46,501 nucleotides of DNA from Acidimicrobiia bacterium (GCA_030064765.1 JASJEG010000003.1:1-46501), one strand, 5' to 3'. Positions 15,217-22,923 are shown, numbered from the stretch's first letter. Notes: generated by a model from the sequence alone, not told the origin. Made by a program: numbers and translations.

Positions 15217-15912
15217 CTACAGGCCCGCTAGTGGGAGTACCTCCGCCAGCGACTTGATCTCGTGGGTGATGATGTCGTCGGGCCCGGGCGTGTTTCCATT
15301 GGGGTTGTACCAGCAAGTGGAGATGCCGTAGTCGGCGCCACCTCTGATGTCGGAGGCGAGCCGGTCCCCCACTATCACCGCAGCGTCCTTGGGGGGGTTG
15401 CCGAGCAGGTCGAAGGTGATGTCGAAGATCCTCCTCCCAGGCTTCGTCGTGCCCACCTCTGCCGAGATGACGATGGCGTCGAAGTACTGCTCGATTCCGA
15501 GCCGGGCGATACGGGGGCGTTGCACTTCGCTCAGGCCGTTGCTGATCAGCGCAAGTGACACCCTTCCTGTCAACGCTTCGAGTAGCTCAATGGCGCCCGG
15601 GTATAGATCGCCGTAGGAGGCAAACCCAACTACGAAGTCCTCCGCCATCTGATCGGTGTCCCACCCACAACCCAGCTCATCAGCCATCAGCTCGAAACGC
15701 GTGGTCTTCACGTCCTTAGGCAGAATCTCGCCGCGCTCTGCGGCCGCCCACAGCCCCATGTTGATGCGGTTGTACGTGTCGAAGTATCGCATCGGGTCGG
15801 CGACGCCCTGGTTGCGCAGCGTCAGCTTGTAGGCCTCGATCTCCGACGTGTCGGAGTCGAGCAAGGTGTGATCGAAGTCAAGGAGGACTGTGGAGTAATT
15901 GCCTTTTGACAT
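15217..15912 (-). CDS. HAD-superfamily hydrolase, YjjG-like nucleotidase
   Basis: 231 residues from the ATG at 15912. HAD motif I is VLLDFDHTLLDSD (D-F-D-x-T, nucleophile Asp), motif II ALISNGLSEVQ, motif III KPGRRIFD and motif IV VIVGDRLASDIRGG. The YxxINxxLW-like stretch (TYNRINMGLWAAAERGEI) and overall length fit YjjG-type pyrimidine 5'-nucleotidases. The activity is dephosphorylation of nucleoside monophosphates, possibly including non-canonical ones. The ATG at 15912 has no clear Shine-Dalgarno, and the frame stays open upstream to a much better start at 16275 (see next entry), so the HAD domain could be made as part of a longer protein. Confidence 0.85.
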   Translation of the reverse strand: MSKGNYSTVLLDFDHTLLDSDTSEIEAYKLTLRNQGVADPMRYFDTYNRINMGLWAAAERGEILPKDVKTTRFELMADELGCGWDTDQMAEDFVVGFASYGDLYPGAIELLEALTGRVSLALISNGLSEVQRPRIARLGIEQYFDAIVISAEVGTTKPGRRIFDITFDLLGNPPKDAAVIVGDRLASDIRGGADYGISTCWYNPNGNTPGPDDIITHEIKSLAEVLPLAGL

Positions 15913-16275
15913 GGGGCGCCAGTGTGGCAGATCACGAGGGTGGGCGATCCAACTCCGTTCTTGCGGACACCTGACACCGCCCCCACCTATGGGCCTCAGA
16001 TCCGCCAAAACGGGGCGTCGAGACAGACCGGAGACCCCCTCGCGAGGGCCCCTGTGATCCGGCCTGGTGGTGCCGAGGACGGCTCCACCGCGATTCCGCT
16101 CCGATGACACTGCGACCTTCTCCGATCGAGCGGCGACAACGAGCGACCCGATGGCTGCGGCCAGGATCAGCCACGCCCAGGATGCGGCACCGTCGGTCGC
16201 CATCATGATCACCGAGTACACAATCACCAAGACGATGCTGATTGCTCCTGCTGTCAGTCGCTTGCTTGTTGCCAT
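15913..16275 (-). CDS. Small two-helix membrane ORF open in frame into the HAD hydrolase
   Basis: ATG at 16275 is preceded by AGGGAGG at ideal spacing. It opens MATSKRLTAGAISIVLVIVY followed by a second hydrophobic stretch (ASWAWLILAAAIGSLVVAA) and RSEKVAVSSERNRGG, which looks like a complete two-helix membrane protein. No stop follows: the frame continues through the dispersed hairpin element (15955-16060) and joins the HAD frame, giving a potential 352-residue product over 15217-16275. The linker (about 60 residues) looks non-coding. Either this is a real fusion created by loss of the stop, or two genes merely share a frame. Confidence 0.45.
15955..16060. repeat. Dispersed hairpin element, copy 2
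   Basis: CCGTTCTTGCGG (15955-15966) and CCGCCAAAACGG (16002-16013) are imperfect inverted arms. Between them lies GGGCCT (15991-15996); GACAGA follows at 16022-16027, and then a hairpin around the perfect 12-bp palindrome CCCTCGCGAGGG (16037-16048). Spacing of GGGCCT to CGCC is 12 nt, exactly as in copies 1 and 3. It lies inside the open frame joining the small membrane ORF and the HAD hydrolase. Confidence 0.65.
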
Positions 16276-16461
16276 GATGAACCTCCCTATGTTCAACTGG
16301 CCTGAACATACCGATGGCAATCGTGTCAACATGATCGATTGCCGGATTGGGCGCCCTGTGTCGGCCGAAACGGGCTGCCGCCGCGCACCCCTTGCTTGGC
16401 CACCGTGGATCTGGCACGGTCGGTAGCAGGAATTGCCGGCTGATACTCGTGTAATACGATC

Positions 16462-16467
16462 TAGAAT
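16462..16467 (+). promoter_or_regulatory. -10 box of MazEF-type module 2
   Basis: TAGAAT lies 6 nt before the antitoxin ATG at 16474, so transcription would start at the start codon (leaderless mRNA), as at the vapBC operon. No clear -35 at the usual distance. Confidence 0.4.
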
Positions 16468-16473
16468 CAGTGT

Positions 16474-16725
16474 ATGACAATGCTGAGTTTCAGGGCTGAC
16501 GACGACGAGGCCGCCGGTGCACAGCACTGGGCGGAACGACTTGGCATCCATCGTTCAGAGCTGCTCCGCGAGGCGCTTCATCGCCATCTCGTTCGCCTCC
16601 AGGCCGAGCACGAGATTGCAGCATGGACCGACCTCCCCCTTACCTCAGACGAAGCATCATTCGCAGAGGTAGCCGATTGGGGTCCGGCCGAAGACTGGTC
16701 GGATTGGGCCGATGCAGAGAGGTGA
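16474..16725 (+). CDS. Ribbon-helix-helix antitoxin (MazEF module 2)
   Basis: 83 residues. LSFRADDDEAAGAQHWAERLGIHRSELLREALHRHLVRL is a ribbon-helix-helix DNA-binding domain, with the strand LSFRA and helices after the DDDEAA and HRSELL turns. The C-terminus is strongly acidic and Trp-rich (EVADWGPAEDWSDWADAER), suited to blocking the MazF active site. The gene overlaps the toxin by 14 nt. ATG at 16480 would also be possible. A leaderless mRNA is suggested by the -10 box at 16462-16467. It is expected to repress its own promoter, but no strong palindrome is seen. Confidence 0.82.
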   Translation: MTMLSFRADDDEAAGAQHWAERLGIHRSELLREALHRHLVRLQAEHEIAAWTDLPLTSDEASFAEVADWGPAEDWSDWADAER

Positions 16726-17020
16726 AATCTGGTTCGCCGCGACGCCTGGTGGCGATCGGCCCGTGCTCATCCTGACCAGGGATCCGGTTGCGGACCGAAT
16801 CGGATCGGTGGTCGTGGCCGCATTGACGCGGGTCACCAGAGGACTTGTGTCGGAGCTCGAGTTGACACCCGAAAGCGATGGGGTTCCCACCGAGTGCGTG
16901 GCCAACTTCGACAACCTCCACACTTTGCCCCGGGAATCGCTGCGGCGACGAGTTGCTCAGTTGGGACCGGTCCGCATGGCTCAGGCCTGCAGTGCCCTTC
17001 GAGACGCGACGGGCTGCTGA
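16712..17020 (+). CDS. mazF: MazF-family endoribonuclease toxin (module 2)
   Basis: 102 residues. MQRGEIWFAATPGGDRPVLILTRDPVADRIGSVVVAALT is the canonical MazF start (RGEIWxxxxPGG-RPVLIL). ECVANFDNLHTLPRESL and ACSALRDATGC follow the family pattern, with the NxDNxxTxPK/R substrate-binding loop. It is an RNA-cleaving toxin, paired with the antitoxin it overlaps. The sequence differs from the first module, so the two probably arrived independently. Confidence 0.9.
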   Translation: MQRGEIWFAATPGGDRPVLILTRDPVADRIGSVVVAALTRVTRGLVSELELTPESDGVPTECVANFDNLHTLPRESLRRRVAQLGPVRMAQACSALRDATGC

Positions 17021-17034
17021 CGACAGCGCGATCC

Positions 17035-18057
17035 TCAGCTGTGGGCTGTGGCGGCGTGCTTGATGCCGTGTTTGGTGCTGGTGTCGTGCAACCGCTCGTA
17101 GCCGAGCTTGTTGAACGGACAGACTGCTACGCAGATAGAGCATCCGTCGTGAGTGCCGAAGTAGGGCAGACATTTGGCGTCGTCCGCACACGTGAAGCGC
17201 CCATCTTCGTGCAGGATGGGCTCCGCGTAGATGGCGTCGACCGGGCACTTGCGGACACAGAGGCGGCAGTGGTCGCAGAACTCCTCGATCCACTCGTGGG
17301 GGTTGTTCCCCTCGGGAATCGGAAGATTCTCGATACTCGTGAAGACAGCTGCGAGCCGCACTGTCGGCCCCATCTCCGGAGTAATGATTAGACCATGAAT
17401 GCCCCTGAAGCCAAGATGGGCGGCCTGTGCCAGCGGTGGGTAGAGGGCCATGCCGTTGAGGGGATGACCGGCGTGTGCGGAGTAGCCCTTATCCCTCAGG
17501 TAGCGCGCAACAGCGTTTGATACCTTGCCGAGTTGGTTGTATGTCTCGTGGACTGCAAGGCCACACGCTTTGCTGGGTGCGGTGTCGATTCTCTTCTTGT
17601 CCATCTCCATGGTGAGGACCACTGCATGCGGGTGCAGCACCGCCTTGCCTTTGAAGACGAACTTCGGATCGACCTCCGCATACCCAACGGACAGGGCTCC
17701 CTGCGATTTGGCAAACGACTCGAGGGCGGCCAGCCCTACAGAGTCGATTTCGGTGAGGGGGTTGAGTGGGTTGTCGGCCAACTCGACTACGGATGCCTTG
17801 ATTCCTCGCACCGAACCGATCATCTGTGGAATCGACTTAGGAATCCCAGGCGGGCGGTACGCCTCGGGAACCTCAGCAACACCACGCAGAATCTCGACCC
17901 TTACCGGGGCCGTGGGGCCTGCGAGCACCGCACCAGGCATCTCGACGACAGCGTCCTCATACCGCTGATGCATGCCCTCCATCTTCGGCATCATCCGGTG
18001 CATGATCCGTTTCATGAAGCGTTGTCGCCGAGTGAGGACCGGGGCTTGGCTTGTCAT
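17035..18057 (-). CDS. 4Fe-4S double-cluster protein (QueG/reductive dehalogenase-like C-terminus)
   Basis: 340 residues from the ATG at 18057, which overlaps the TetR stop by 4 nt. The C-terminus carries two cluster sites: CDHCRLCVRKCP (Cys261, 264, 267, 271) and Cys296 with CSICVAVCPFNK (Cys306, 309, 313). Arrangement and the CPxxAI / VCPFNK endings resemble epoxyqueuosine reductase and reductive dehalogenases. The N-terminal half does not show a cobalamin signature I can recognise. An uncleaved basic N-terminus (RRQRFMKRIMHRMMPK) is present, but there is no Tat signal. Probable role is electron transfer or reduction of an unknown substrate. The close link to a TetR regulator and an exporter suggests a detoxification unit. 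Confidence 0.75.
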   Translation of the reverse strand: MTSQAPVLTRRQRFMKRIMHRMMPKMEGMHQRYEDAVVEMPGAVLAGPTAPVRVEILRGVAEVPEAYRPPGIPKSIPQMIGSVRGIKASVVELADNPLNPLTEIDSVGLAALESFAKSQGALSVGYAEVDPKFVFKGKAVLHPHAVVLTMEMDKKRIDTAPSKACGLAVHETYNQLGKVSNAVARYLRDKGYSAHAGHPLNGMALYPPLAQAAHLGFRGIHGLIITPEMGPTVRLAAVFTSIENLPIPEGNNPHEWIEEFCDHCRLCVRKCPVDAIYAEPILHEDGRFTCADDAKCLPYFGTHDGCSICVAVCPFNKLGYERLHDTSTKHGIKHAATAHS

Positions 18058-18632
18058 GACTTGGCTCCGTATCTGTCGAGCCATCGATCGACATGGGCCT
18101 CCGCCCACTTTCGGTCGATGGGTGAATGCATAATCAGGGCGTTGAAGAAGACGGGAGCTCCGAGATCGTCGGCGAGGGTCTCCGGCTGCACTCCCTTCTT
18201 CACTCGTCCGTTGACAACCCCCTCCTCGATGACCCGGGCGGCCGCTTGACGACGTTCTGTCACAAAACGTGTCCGGACCGCGTCGAGAGCAGGGTCCCGG
18301 CGGGACTCGAGGATGAGCGCAGCTGCTACCGACCCGATCGGTTCCGAGCCGAGCAGGTCTCCTAGGTGGAGAACCAGCGAGACGAGATCCTCCCGCAGAT
18401 CGCCGGTTACCAGGGTATCAACCGGACCGACCCGGGCAGTCACGGCCTCGAGTAGAAGCTCCATTCGCTCAGGCCAATGCCGGTAGATCGTCGAACGGGC
18501 GACGCCACATCGTTGAGCAATCGCATCAATCGTGGCTCCGTTGAAGCCCCGATCGGCAATCACCTCAACAGCTGCCTCGAGGACCACTCGCCGCGTGTGT
18601 TCGATCCTGGGATCAACTCTCGTGGTTGCCAT
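18054..18632 (-). CDS. TetR-family transcriptional regulator
   Basis: 192 residues from the ATG at 18632. The frame extends to 18683, but the extra 17 codons lie in an operator-like palindrome (18641-18664), so the shorter start is preferred. The N-terminal helix-turn-helix is typical: IEHTRRVVLEAAVEVIADRGFNGATIDAIAQRCGVARSTIYRHWPER. The rest forms the ligand-binding helical domain. It should repress its own operon and perhaps the upstream exporter. It overlaps the 4Fe-4S gene by 4 nt and lies 64 bp after the MFS stop, same strand. Confidence 0.9.
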   Translation of the reverse strand: MATTRVDPRIEHTRRVVLEAAVEVIADRGFNGATIDAIAQRCGVARSTIYRHWPERMELLLEAVTARVGPVDTLVTGDLREDLVSLVLHLGDLLGSEPIGSVAAALILESRRDPALDAVRTRFVTERRQAAARVIEEGVVNGRVKKGVQPETLADDLGAPVFFNALIMHSPIDRKWAEAHVDRWLDRYGAKS

Positions 18633-18640
18633 GGGTTCAA

Positions 18641-18664
18641 CTATACAACAAAACTGTTGCATAG
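18641..18664 (-). promoter_or_regulatory. TetR operator-like palindrome
   Basis: CTATACAACA (18641-18650) and TGTTGCATAG (18655-18664) are inverted arms with one internal mismatch around AAAC, ending about 9 bp before the TetR start codon. A second TGTTGCAT half-site lies at about 18675-18682. This is a likely autoregulatory operator. Confidence 0.55.
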
Positions 18665-18696
18665 TGCTACAGAGGTGTTGCATTGACCGAGCACGA

Positions 18697-20106
18697 TCAG
18701 ATCGCCCGTCTGGAAGTGCGCGCCGCCGTGGCGCCCACCGTCAGGTTGCGCAGGGCGGTTTGAGCAGCCATGACTCGTTCCTGTGAAGCCTCCCACGCCG
18801 GATCGCGGGCTGCCCCAGTTCGTTTCGGCAGGCGTAGGAGAATGAGCACCACCAGCGCAGTCATCAGAATCAATGCTGCGGAAATGAAGAATGCGCCTTG
18901 CGGCGAGAGACGCGACGTGACGATGGTGACCAGCGCAGGTGCCAATAGGCTGCCCAAGCTTCCGACCGCCGTCTTGATGCCCATGGCTCGCGAACGATGC
19001 TCTTCCGGTGTGATGTCCAGGTAGGCGGCACTCAGTGCCGGGTTGACCAGAGCCTCGCCGAGCCCGGCGATGATGAAGGCGGCGATTATCACCCAGAAGG
19101 CATCCGCAACCATGAGTCCGGCGTACTGAGCCGAATGCAGCGCGAGGCCGACGATGAGAATTGGCTTTCGCCCAAAGCGGTCACTCGATCGACTGAGCGT
19201 CAAGCTCCCGATCAGCGTCGCCCAGCCATAACAACTGATCACCGCGCCAAACTGGGAAGTCGACCACTCCAGTTCGTCGAATACGTAGAACGGCAGTTGC
19301 GGATCGATGAAGAACCAGGCGAAGACCATGCTCAGATTGACGAAGAGCAACGTGCCAAAGGCCAGCAACGGATGCGGCAGGGAAGCCATGAAGGAGACGG
19401 ATGTTCCCTTCTCCTCCGGCACCAGTCGTGCGGCTCGCTTCTGGTGGAGGACGGCCCTCCGCCTCTTCTCACTCGTATGGGTTTCGGGAATGGCGAGGAA
19501 CGCAACCAGGAGGGTGACCAGAGCAATCCCAATCGATGCAAGGAAGGGCGGGCCGTAGCCCCATCTGTCGTAGAGCAGACCGCCCACGACCGGTCCAACG
19601 ATGAAGCCCGCCGACGTCCCGCCGCCGATGATGCCGATCCAACGGGCGCGCTCATCTCGGGGTGCGATGTCGGCGACGAGCCCCATCGTCGCCGGCCCGA
19701 GCCCCGCCGTCAGCGCCCCGGCTACGCCGCGAACGATGATGAATACCAGGGAGGTCGCCGCCAGGTAGTAGCCGGCGAAAGCGGCCGCAAACACTGCAAA
19801 TGAGCCGAGGATCAAGGGCCTCCTGCCGAACCTATCCGCCAGCAAGCCCATGAACGGAGCAGCGATCACGGCGGCCAGCGAATAGGCCATCACACTGAGC
19901 GCCAAGACCTCCACGCTGTCACCGAAGTCACCGATCTTCCGGGCGAAGAGCGGGAAGATCATGCCGTAGCTGGTCATCTGGAGAGCAGTGCAAACTGCCA
20001 GCAGGATGATGATCTTGCGGGCACGACGCGGGTCCATACCGGGCTTCACTACCCGCGTTGCCTGCACAACCATCCCCATGTGGTCGTGACGCCTTGGCCG
20101 ATTCAC
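18697..20106 (-). CDS. MFS transporter (DHA1-like exporter)
   Basis: 469 residues from a GTG at 20106, overlapping the SnoaL-like stop (GTGA). Twelve hydrophobic segments are visible. The loop 2-3 motif GLLADRFGRRPLI (motif A of drug:H+ antiporters) and a second copy SRSSDRFGRKPIL between helices 8 and 9 confirm the major facilitator fold. GPVVGGLLYDRWGYGPPF resembles motif C of exporters. A charged central loop (about 230-260) separates the halves. Substrate unknown. Translation is coupled to the upstream gene, and a TetR gene follows, typical for an efflux unit. Confidence 0.88.
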   Translation of the reverse strand: MNRPRRHDHMGMVVQATRVVKPGMDPRRARKIIILLAVCTALQMTSYGMIFPLFARKIGDFGDSVEVLALSVMAYSLAAVIAAPFMGLLADRFGRRPLILGSFAVFAAAFAGYYLAATSLVFIIVRGVAGALTAGLGPATMGLVADIAPRDERARWIGIIGGGTSAGFIVGPVVGGLLYDRWGYGPPFLASIGIALVTLLVAFLAIPETHTSEKRRRAVLHQKRAARLVPEEKGTSVSFMASLPHPLLAFGTLLFVNLSMVFAWFFIDPQLPFYVFDELEWSTSQFGAVISCYGWATLIGSLTLSRSSDRFGRKPILIVGLALHSAQYAGLMVADAFWVIIAAFIIAGLGEALVNPALSAAYLDITPEEHRSRAMGIKTAVGSLGSLLAPALVTIVTSRLSPQGAFFISAALILMTALVVLILLRLPKRTGAARDPAWEASQERVMAAQTALRNLTVGATAARTSRRAI

Positions 20107-20570
20107 ACCCTGGCTCCGAGTTCCACAAGCAGTGTGGCCAGATCCATGTAGATCGTCTCGCGCTGGATGAGTCCCCCGCTCACGTCATAGACAGTCATGC
20201 CCCGGAACTGAATGGTTCTCCCTGTGGGATCGAGCTGCTCCGGAAATACTGGTGGACCCAGCGGGCCGGTGTGAGTACCGGTGAAAACCCACTCCGTCAC
20301 GACGACGTCCTCAGCGGCGATCGTGCGCTTCACCTCGTAGTCCGCCTCGTCGAAGGCGCCTAGCCAGATCGGGAAGAACCCGGCGCTTTCCTCTGCGGGC
20401 ACGGGCGGGTTCTCGAACGCATCGCCGTAGACCCAATCCACGACGTAGTCCGCAGCATGCAGCGATCTTATCGTTTCGAAGTCCTGCACAGCCATGGCCG
20501 CGATGAGCTGCGAGACAACCTCGAAAGCAGAGGGATCGCCTGATTCGTCGCTCTTCCTCCGGCTCCCCAC
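20103..20570 (-). CDS. SnoaL-like / NTF2-fold polyketide-cyclase-type protein
   Basis: 155 residues from GTG at 20570, 4 bp after the stop of the upstream reductase. The pattern VVSQLIAAMAVQDFETIRSLHAADYVVDW, then FDEADYEVKRTIAAEDVVVTEWVFTGTHTGPLG and FRGMTVYDVSGGLIQRETIYMD, is the cone-shaped NTF2-like fold of SnoaL ester cyclases and related lyases. Such proteins bind small hydrophobic molecules; many are catalytic, many not. The tight coupling to a reductase and an exporter suggests action on the same compound. The exact function cannot be read from sequence. Confidence 0.78.
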   Translation of the reverse strand: MGSRRKSDESGDPSAFEVVSQLIAAMAVQDFETIRSLHAADYVVDWVYGDAFENPPVPAEESAGFFPIWLGAFDEADYEVKRTIAAEDVVVTEWVFTGTHTGPLGPPVFPEQLDPTGRTIQFRGMTVYDVSGGLIQRETIYMDLATLLVELGARV

Positions 20571-20574
20571 TAGC

Positions 20575-21843
20575 TCATCTCGAAGCTTCGACGGAATGCA
20601 ACGGTTCGAGTTCGAAGCTCAACCCGGCATGTGCCTTGACGCGGTCCAGAAGCAGATCGCCGAATGCCGACGCCGGGGTCCAAGATCCGCCACCTACCGG
20701 GATCTGCTCTGAGTCCTCCGCCAGACACAGGGCCGACTCAGCAATCATCCGGCTGGTGGATTCGGTGCCGGGGTCACCTTCCCCGTGAAGCCGGGCCTTG
20801 ATGATCCTGCCATCGGCGGTCTTCCCTACCAGGACAGCACCCCACTCCCCATTCTCACGGGTCTCAGCATCGGGGCCTTCACCCGGCTTGGGCAGTACAT
20901 GCTTCGTCATCAGGGGCCGCGTCAGCGGAATCGCCGTTGCCACGATCAGGCCGGCAAACTTCAGAGCCCCTCCCTTGGCCTTCAGCCAACCCACCGGCCC
21001 GCTCCCGACCATGTGGGATTCAGGGCCGTACATGAAATCCTCGCCATACGGGTAGCCCAACAGGGCGTGGCTGCGGCGGACGATCTTGGTGTTCATCGGC
21101 CCCATGAAGAACGGCTTGGTCCAAACACCGAGGTCCTCGTCGTACACGACCTCGGTCGACATCATCTTGTTTGGTTGGTCCGGTCCGTGGCGCATTCCAT
21201 CCGGGTTCAGGCTGTACGGCTGCGTCATGCACTCGCTGATGAATTTGTCGCCGCTGTGCTCCATTCCGTAGATGAGACAGCCCGCAGTCCCGCCGCTGAA
21301 GCCACCGCTGAACTCGTCGATTGCCATCTTGATATGCCGGCATGGCTCACCGAACCGCTCTATCGCCGCCCTCTGTAGGAAGAGGACACCCAGGTCTGAT
21401 GGAACGGAGTCCATGCCGCATGCATGCACGATGCGGGCACCGGTCTGTTCGGCTTCGGCCTGATGGGTGTCGATCATCATCCGGATCCAGTGCGCCTCGG
21501 CGGCCAGATCGCAGTAATCGGTACCAGTGCGGACACATGCTCCGAGGAGCTCAGAACCGAACATCGCATACGGCCCGACCACTGAACACACCACGCGCGT
21601 CCGGGCGGCCAGGGCCTCCAAAGAGGCCGCATCATGGCTATCCGCAATGACTATCGGAATCTCTGCGGCTTCAGGCCCGAGTCCCGACCGGACCTTCTCC
21701 ACCTTGGCTTGGTTTCGCCCGCCCAGGGCCCAGCGCAGCTCACTGCCGCCTCGGGTGCGGGCTGCCATATGGTGGGCTACCCGCCGTCCCGTCGAACCCG
21801 TGGCTCCCCACACAACAATGTCGAACTCGCGGTCACGTTTCAT
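20575..21843 (-). CDS. Saccharopine dehydrogenase-like NAD(P) oxidoreductase
   Basis: 422 residues. The N-terminal Rossmann motif VVWGATGSTGRRVAHHMA (about 10-27) and TRVVCSVVGPYAMFGSELLGACVRTGTDYCDLAAE are those of the saccharopine-dehydrogenase NADP-binding family, which includes mycobacterial trans-acting enoyl reductases. HACGMDSVPSDLGVLFLQ and FSGGFSGGTAGCLIYGM are characteristic of that sub-group. It is probably an NAD(P)H-dependent reductase of a lipid or polyketide-like substrate rather than a lysine-pathway enzyme. The ATG follows AAGGAC. It is the first gene of the coupled minus-strand set running to the exporter. Confidence 0.82.
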   Translation of the reverse strand: MKRDREFDIVVWGATGSTGRRVAHHMAARTRGGSELRWALGGRNQAKVEKVRSGLGPEAAEIPIVIADSHDAASLEALAARTRVVCSVVGPYAMFGSELLGACVRTGTDYCDLAAEAHWIRMMIDTHQAEAEQTGARIVHACGMDSVPSDLGVLFLQRAAIERFGEPCRHIKMAIDEFSGGFSGGTAGCLIYGMEHSGDKFISECMTQPYSLNPDGMRHGPDQPNKMMSTEVVYDEDLGVWTKPFFMGPMNTKIVRRSHALLGYPYGEDFMYGPESHMVGSGPVGWLKAKGGALKFAGLIVATAIPLTRPLMTKHVLPKPGEGPDAETRENGEWGAVLVGKTADGRIIKARLHGEGDPGTESTSRMIAESALCLAEDSEQIPVGGGSWTPASAFGDLLLDRVKAHAGLSFELEPLHSVEASR

Positions 21844-21904
21844 GGTCAGTCCTTCTGCTTCCTGCTCTCACTGTCTTCCGCTCTCGTGCCGACGCTGATC
21901 ATGA

Positions 21905-21982
21905 TCACCTCGTCCGCTTGCGTAGGAGCAGCGCGGACAGCAGTGCCGCCAGCCCAACGAGAACGACCGTCGGCGCTACCTA
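21905..21982 (-). other. In-frame membrane-tail extension behind a TAG stop
   Basis: Directly after the TAG of the nitroreductase gene the same frame reads VAPTVVLVGLAALLSALLL followed by RKRTR and TGA: one hydrophobic helix with a positive stop-transfer end. The chance of a neat helix with an Arg/Lys end in frame is low, which suggests an amber mutation or readthrough. Confidence 0.5.
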
Positions 21983-22516
21983 CTCGAGGTCGCCGGGGCC
22001 TCCGGGTCCCGTCACGGCTTCGCCAAGCTCGATCTCGACCACCTCATAGCGGCGGTCCGCCTGCACCCCGAGGGAGGCGATCTGCTCATCGCTCGCTGCG
22101 GTTAGATCCAGGCCGGGATGAGCGAGCTTGGCTGCAAAGCCAGAGCGAATCAGGACCTGTCGGACGAGTGCGATTCGTCGTTGTTCGTCGGTCACCATTT
22201 CGCCATGACCGGCCACTCTGCGGCCGTCGGGTAGCCACACTTCGCACCGAGGGTCCGCCTGCAGATTGAGCAGCCAGTGAGTGGTGGCGCCGAATCCCGC
22301 AAGACACTGGACGGTGTTGCCTTCGAGGGCGAAGTTGAGCGGAGCCCGGCGAAGTTGGCCCGACTTCCTGCCGGTTGTGGTCAGGACCATGATGTAGCCC
22401 AGTGTTGGATCTGCGACGTGCGATCCCAAACCCAGTCGCCACATCAGAAGCATTCGTCGGTTGACCCATCGAAAGAAGCCACGCAGCTGACCCTCACGTG
22501 CTCCAGTGAGATCCAT
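21980..22516 (-). CDS. Deazaflavin (F420)-dependent nitroreductase family protein
   Basis: 178 residues. LGYIMVLTTTGRKSGQLRRAPLNF, AGFGATTHWLLNLQADPRCEVWL and RRVAGHGEMVTD are the split-barrel signatures of Ddn-type F420-dependent nitroreductases (the G-R-K-S-G loop binds the deazaflavin). The length is normal for the family. It ends GGPGDLE, then TAG (21980-21982). The same frame then continues for 24 codons coding a hydrophobic helix and RKRTR before TGA at 21905-21907, so a C-terminal membrane anchor may have been cut off or may be reached by readthrough. Confidence 0.88.
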   Translation of the reverse strand: MDLTGAREGQLRGFFRWVNRRMLLMWRLGLGSHVADPTLGYIMVLTTTGRKSGQLRRAPLNFALEGNTVQCLAGFGATTHWLLNLQADPRCEVWLPDGRRVAGHGEMVTDEQRRIALVRQVLIRSGFAAKLAHPGLDLTAASDEQIASLGVQADRRYEVVEIELGEAVTGPGGPGDLE

Positions 22517-22582
22517 TAGTCCTCCATTGCTGTCAAGTTCGTTGATGCGAGGTTCTCCCCAGCACCCAAAGCGGCCCTGCTA

Positions 22583-22843
22583 CTACCCGAGCCGGCCGAG
22601 CTCGCGATCGATCTGTGCCTCGCTGATCTCCGCAGGCCGGATGTAGACGCTAGCTCCGTGGGCGATGACCCCGATGCCCCACCCCAGCGTTGGCCATAGT
22701 GGCCAGGGATACGTAGAGGACGAAGTGGTCGCCCAAATGAGGAACAGGAATGCAATCACGGCGAGATAGATGGAAGCATGGACCCAGAAGCCACGCTTGG
22801 CTCGGATACGCCGAATAGCCCGTTCCCTTTGATCATCAGTCAC
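22583..22843 (-). CDS. 2TM-domain small membrane protein
   Basis: 86 residues from the GTG at 22843, which has AGGAGAG at good spacing; the frame is open to 22912. The sequence VTDDQRERAIRRIRAKRGFWVHASIYLAVIAFLFLIWA, then PWPLWPTLGWGIGVIAHGASVY, is the 2TM family: a basic helix, two membrane helices with a short loop and a conserved His/Gly in helix 2. The C-terminal EAQIDRELGRLG is the usual tail. The domain is often found alone or fused to histidine kinases; function unknown. It is divergent from the SulP transporter, with a shared 239-308 bp promoter region. Confidence 0.75.
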   Translation of the reverse strand: MTDDQRERAIRRIRAKRGFWVHASIYLAVIAFLFLIWATTSSSTYPWPLWPTLGWGIGVIAHGASVYIRPAEISEAQIDRELGRLG

Positions 22844-22923
22844 TGGTCTCTCCTTCTCTCCGGCTTGTGCCATGAGTGAATCGTCCGGCACGGGAGGGGG
22901 GTTAGGCATCACCCTCCCTCACT

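Noticed and set aside
16276-16551. Further upstream extension of the HAD/membrane frame to 16551
   Set aside because: It has no ribosome site and overlaps the opposite-strand antitoxin gene and its promoter. ATG at 16275 is far better.
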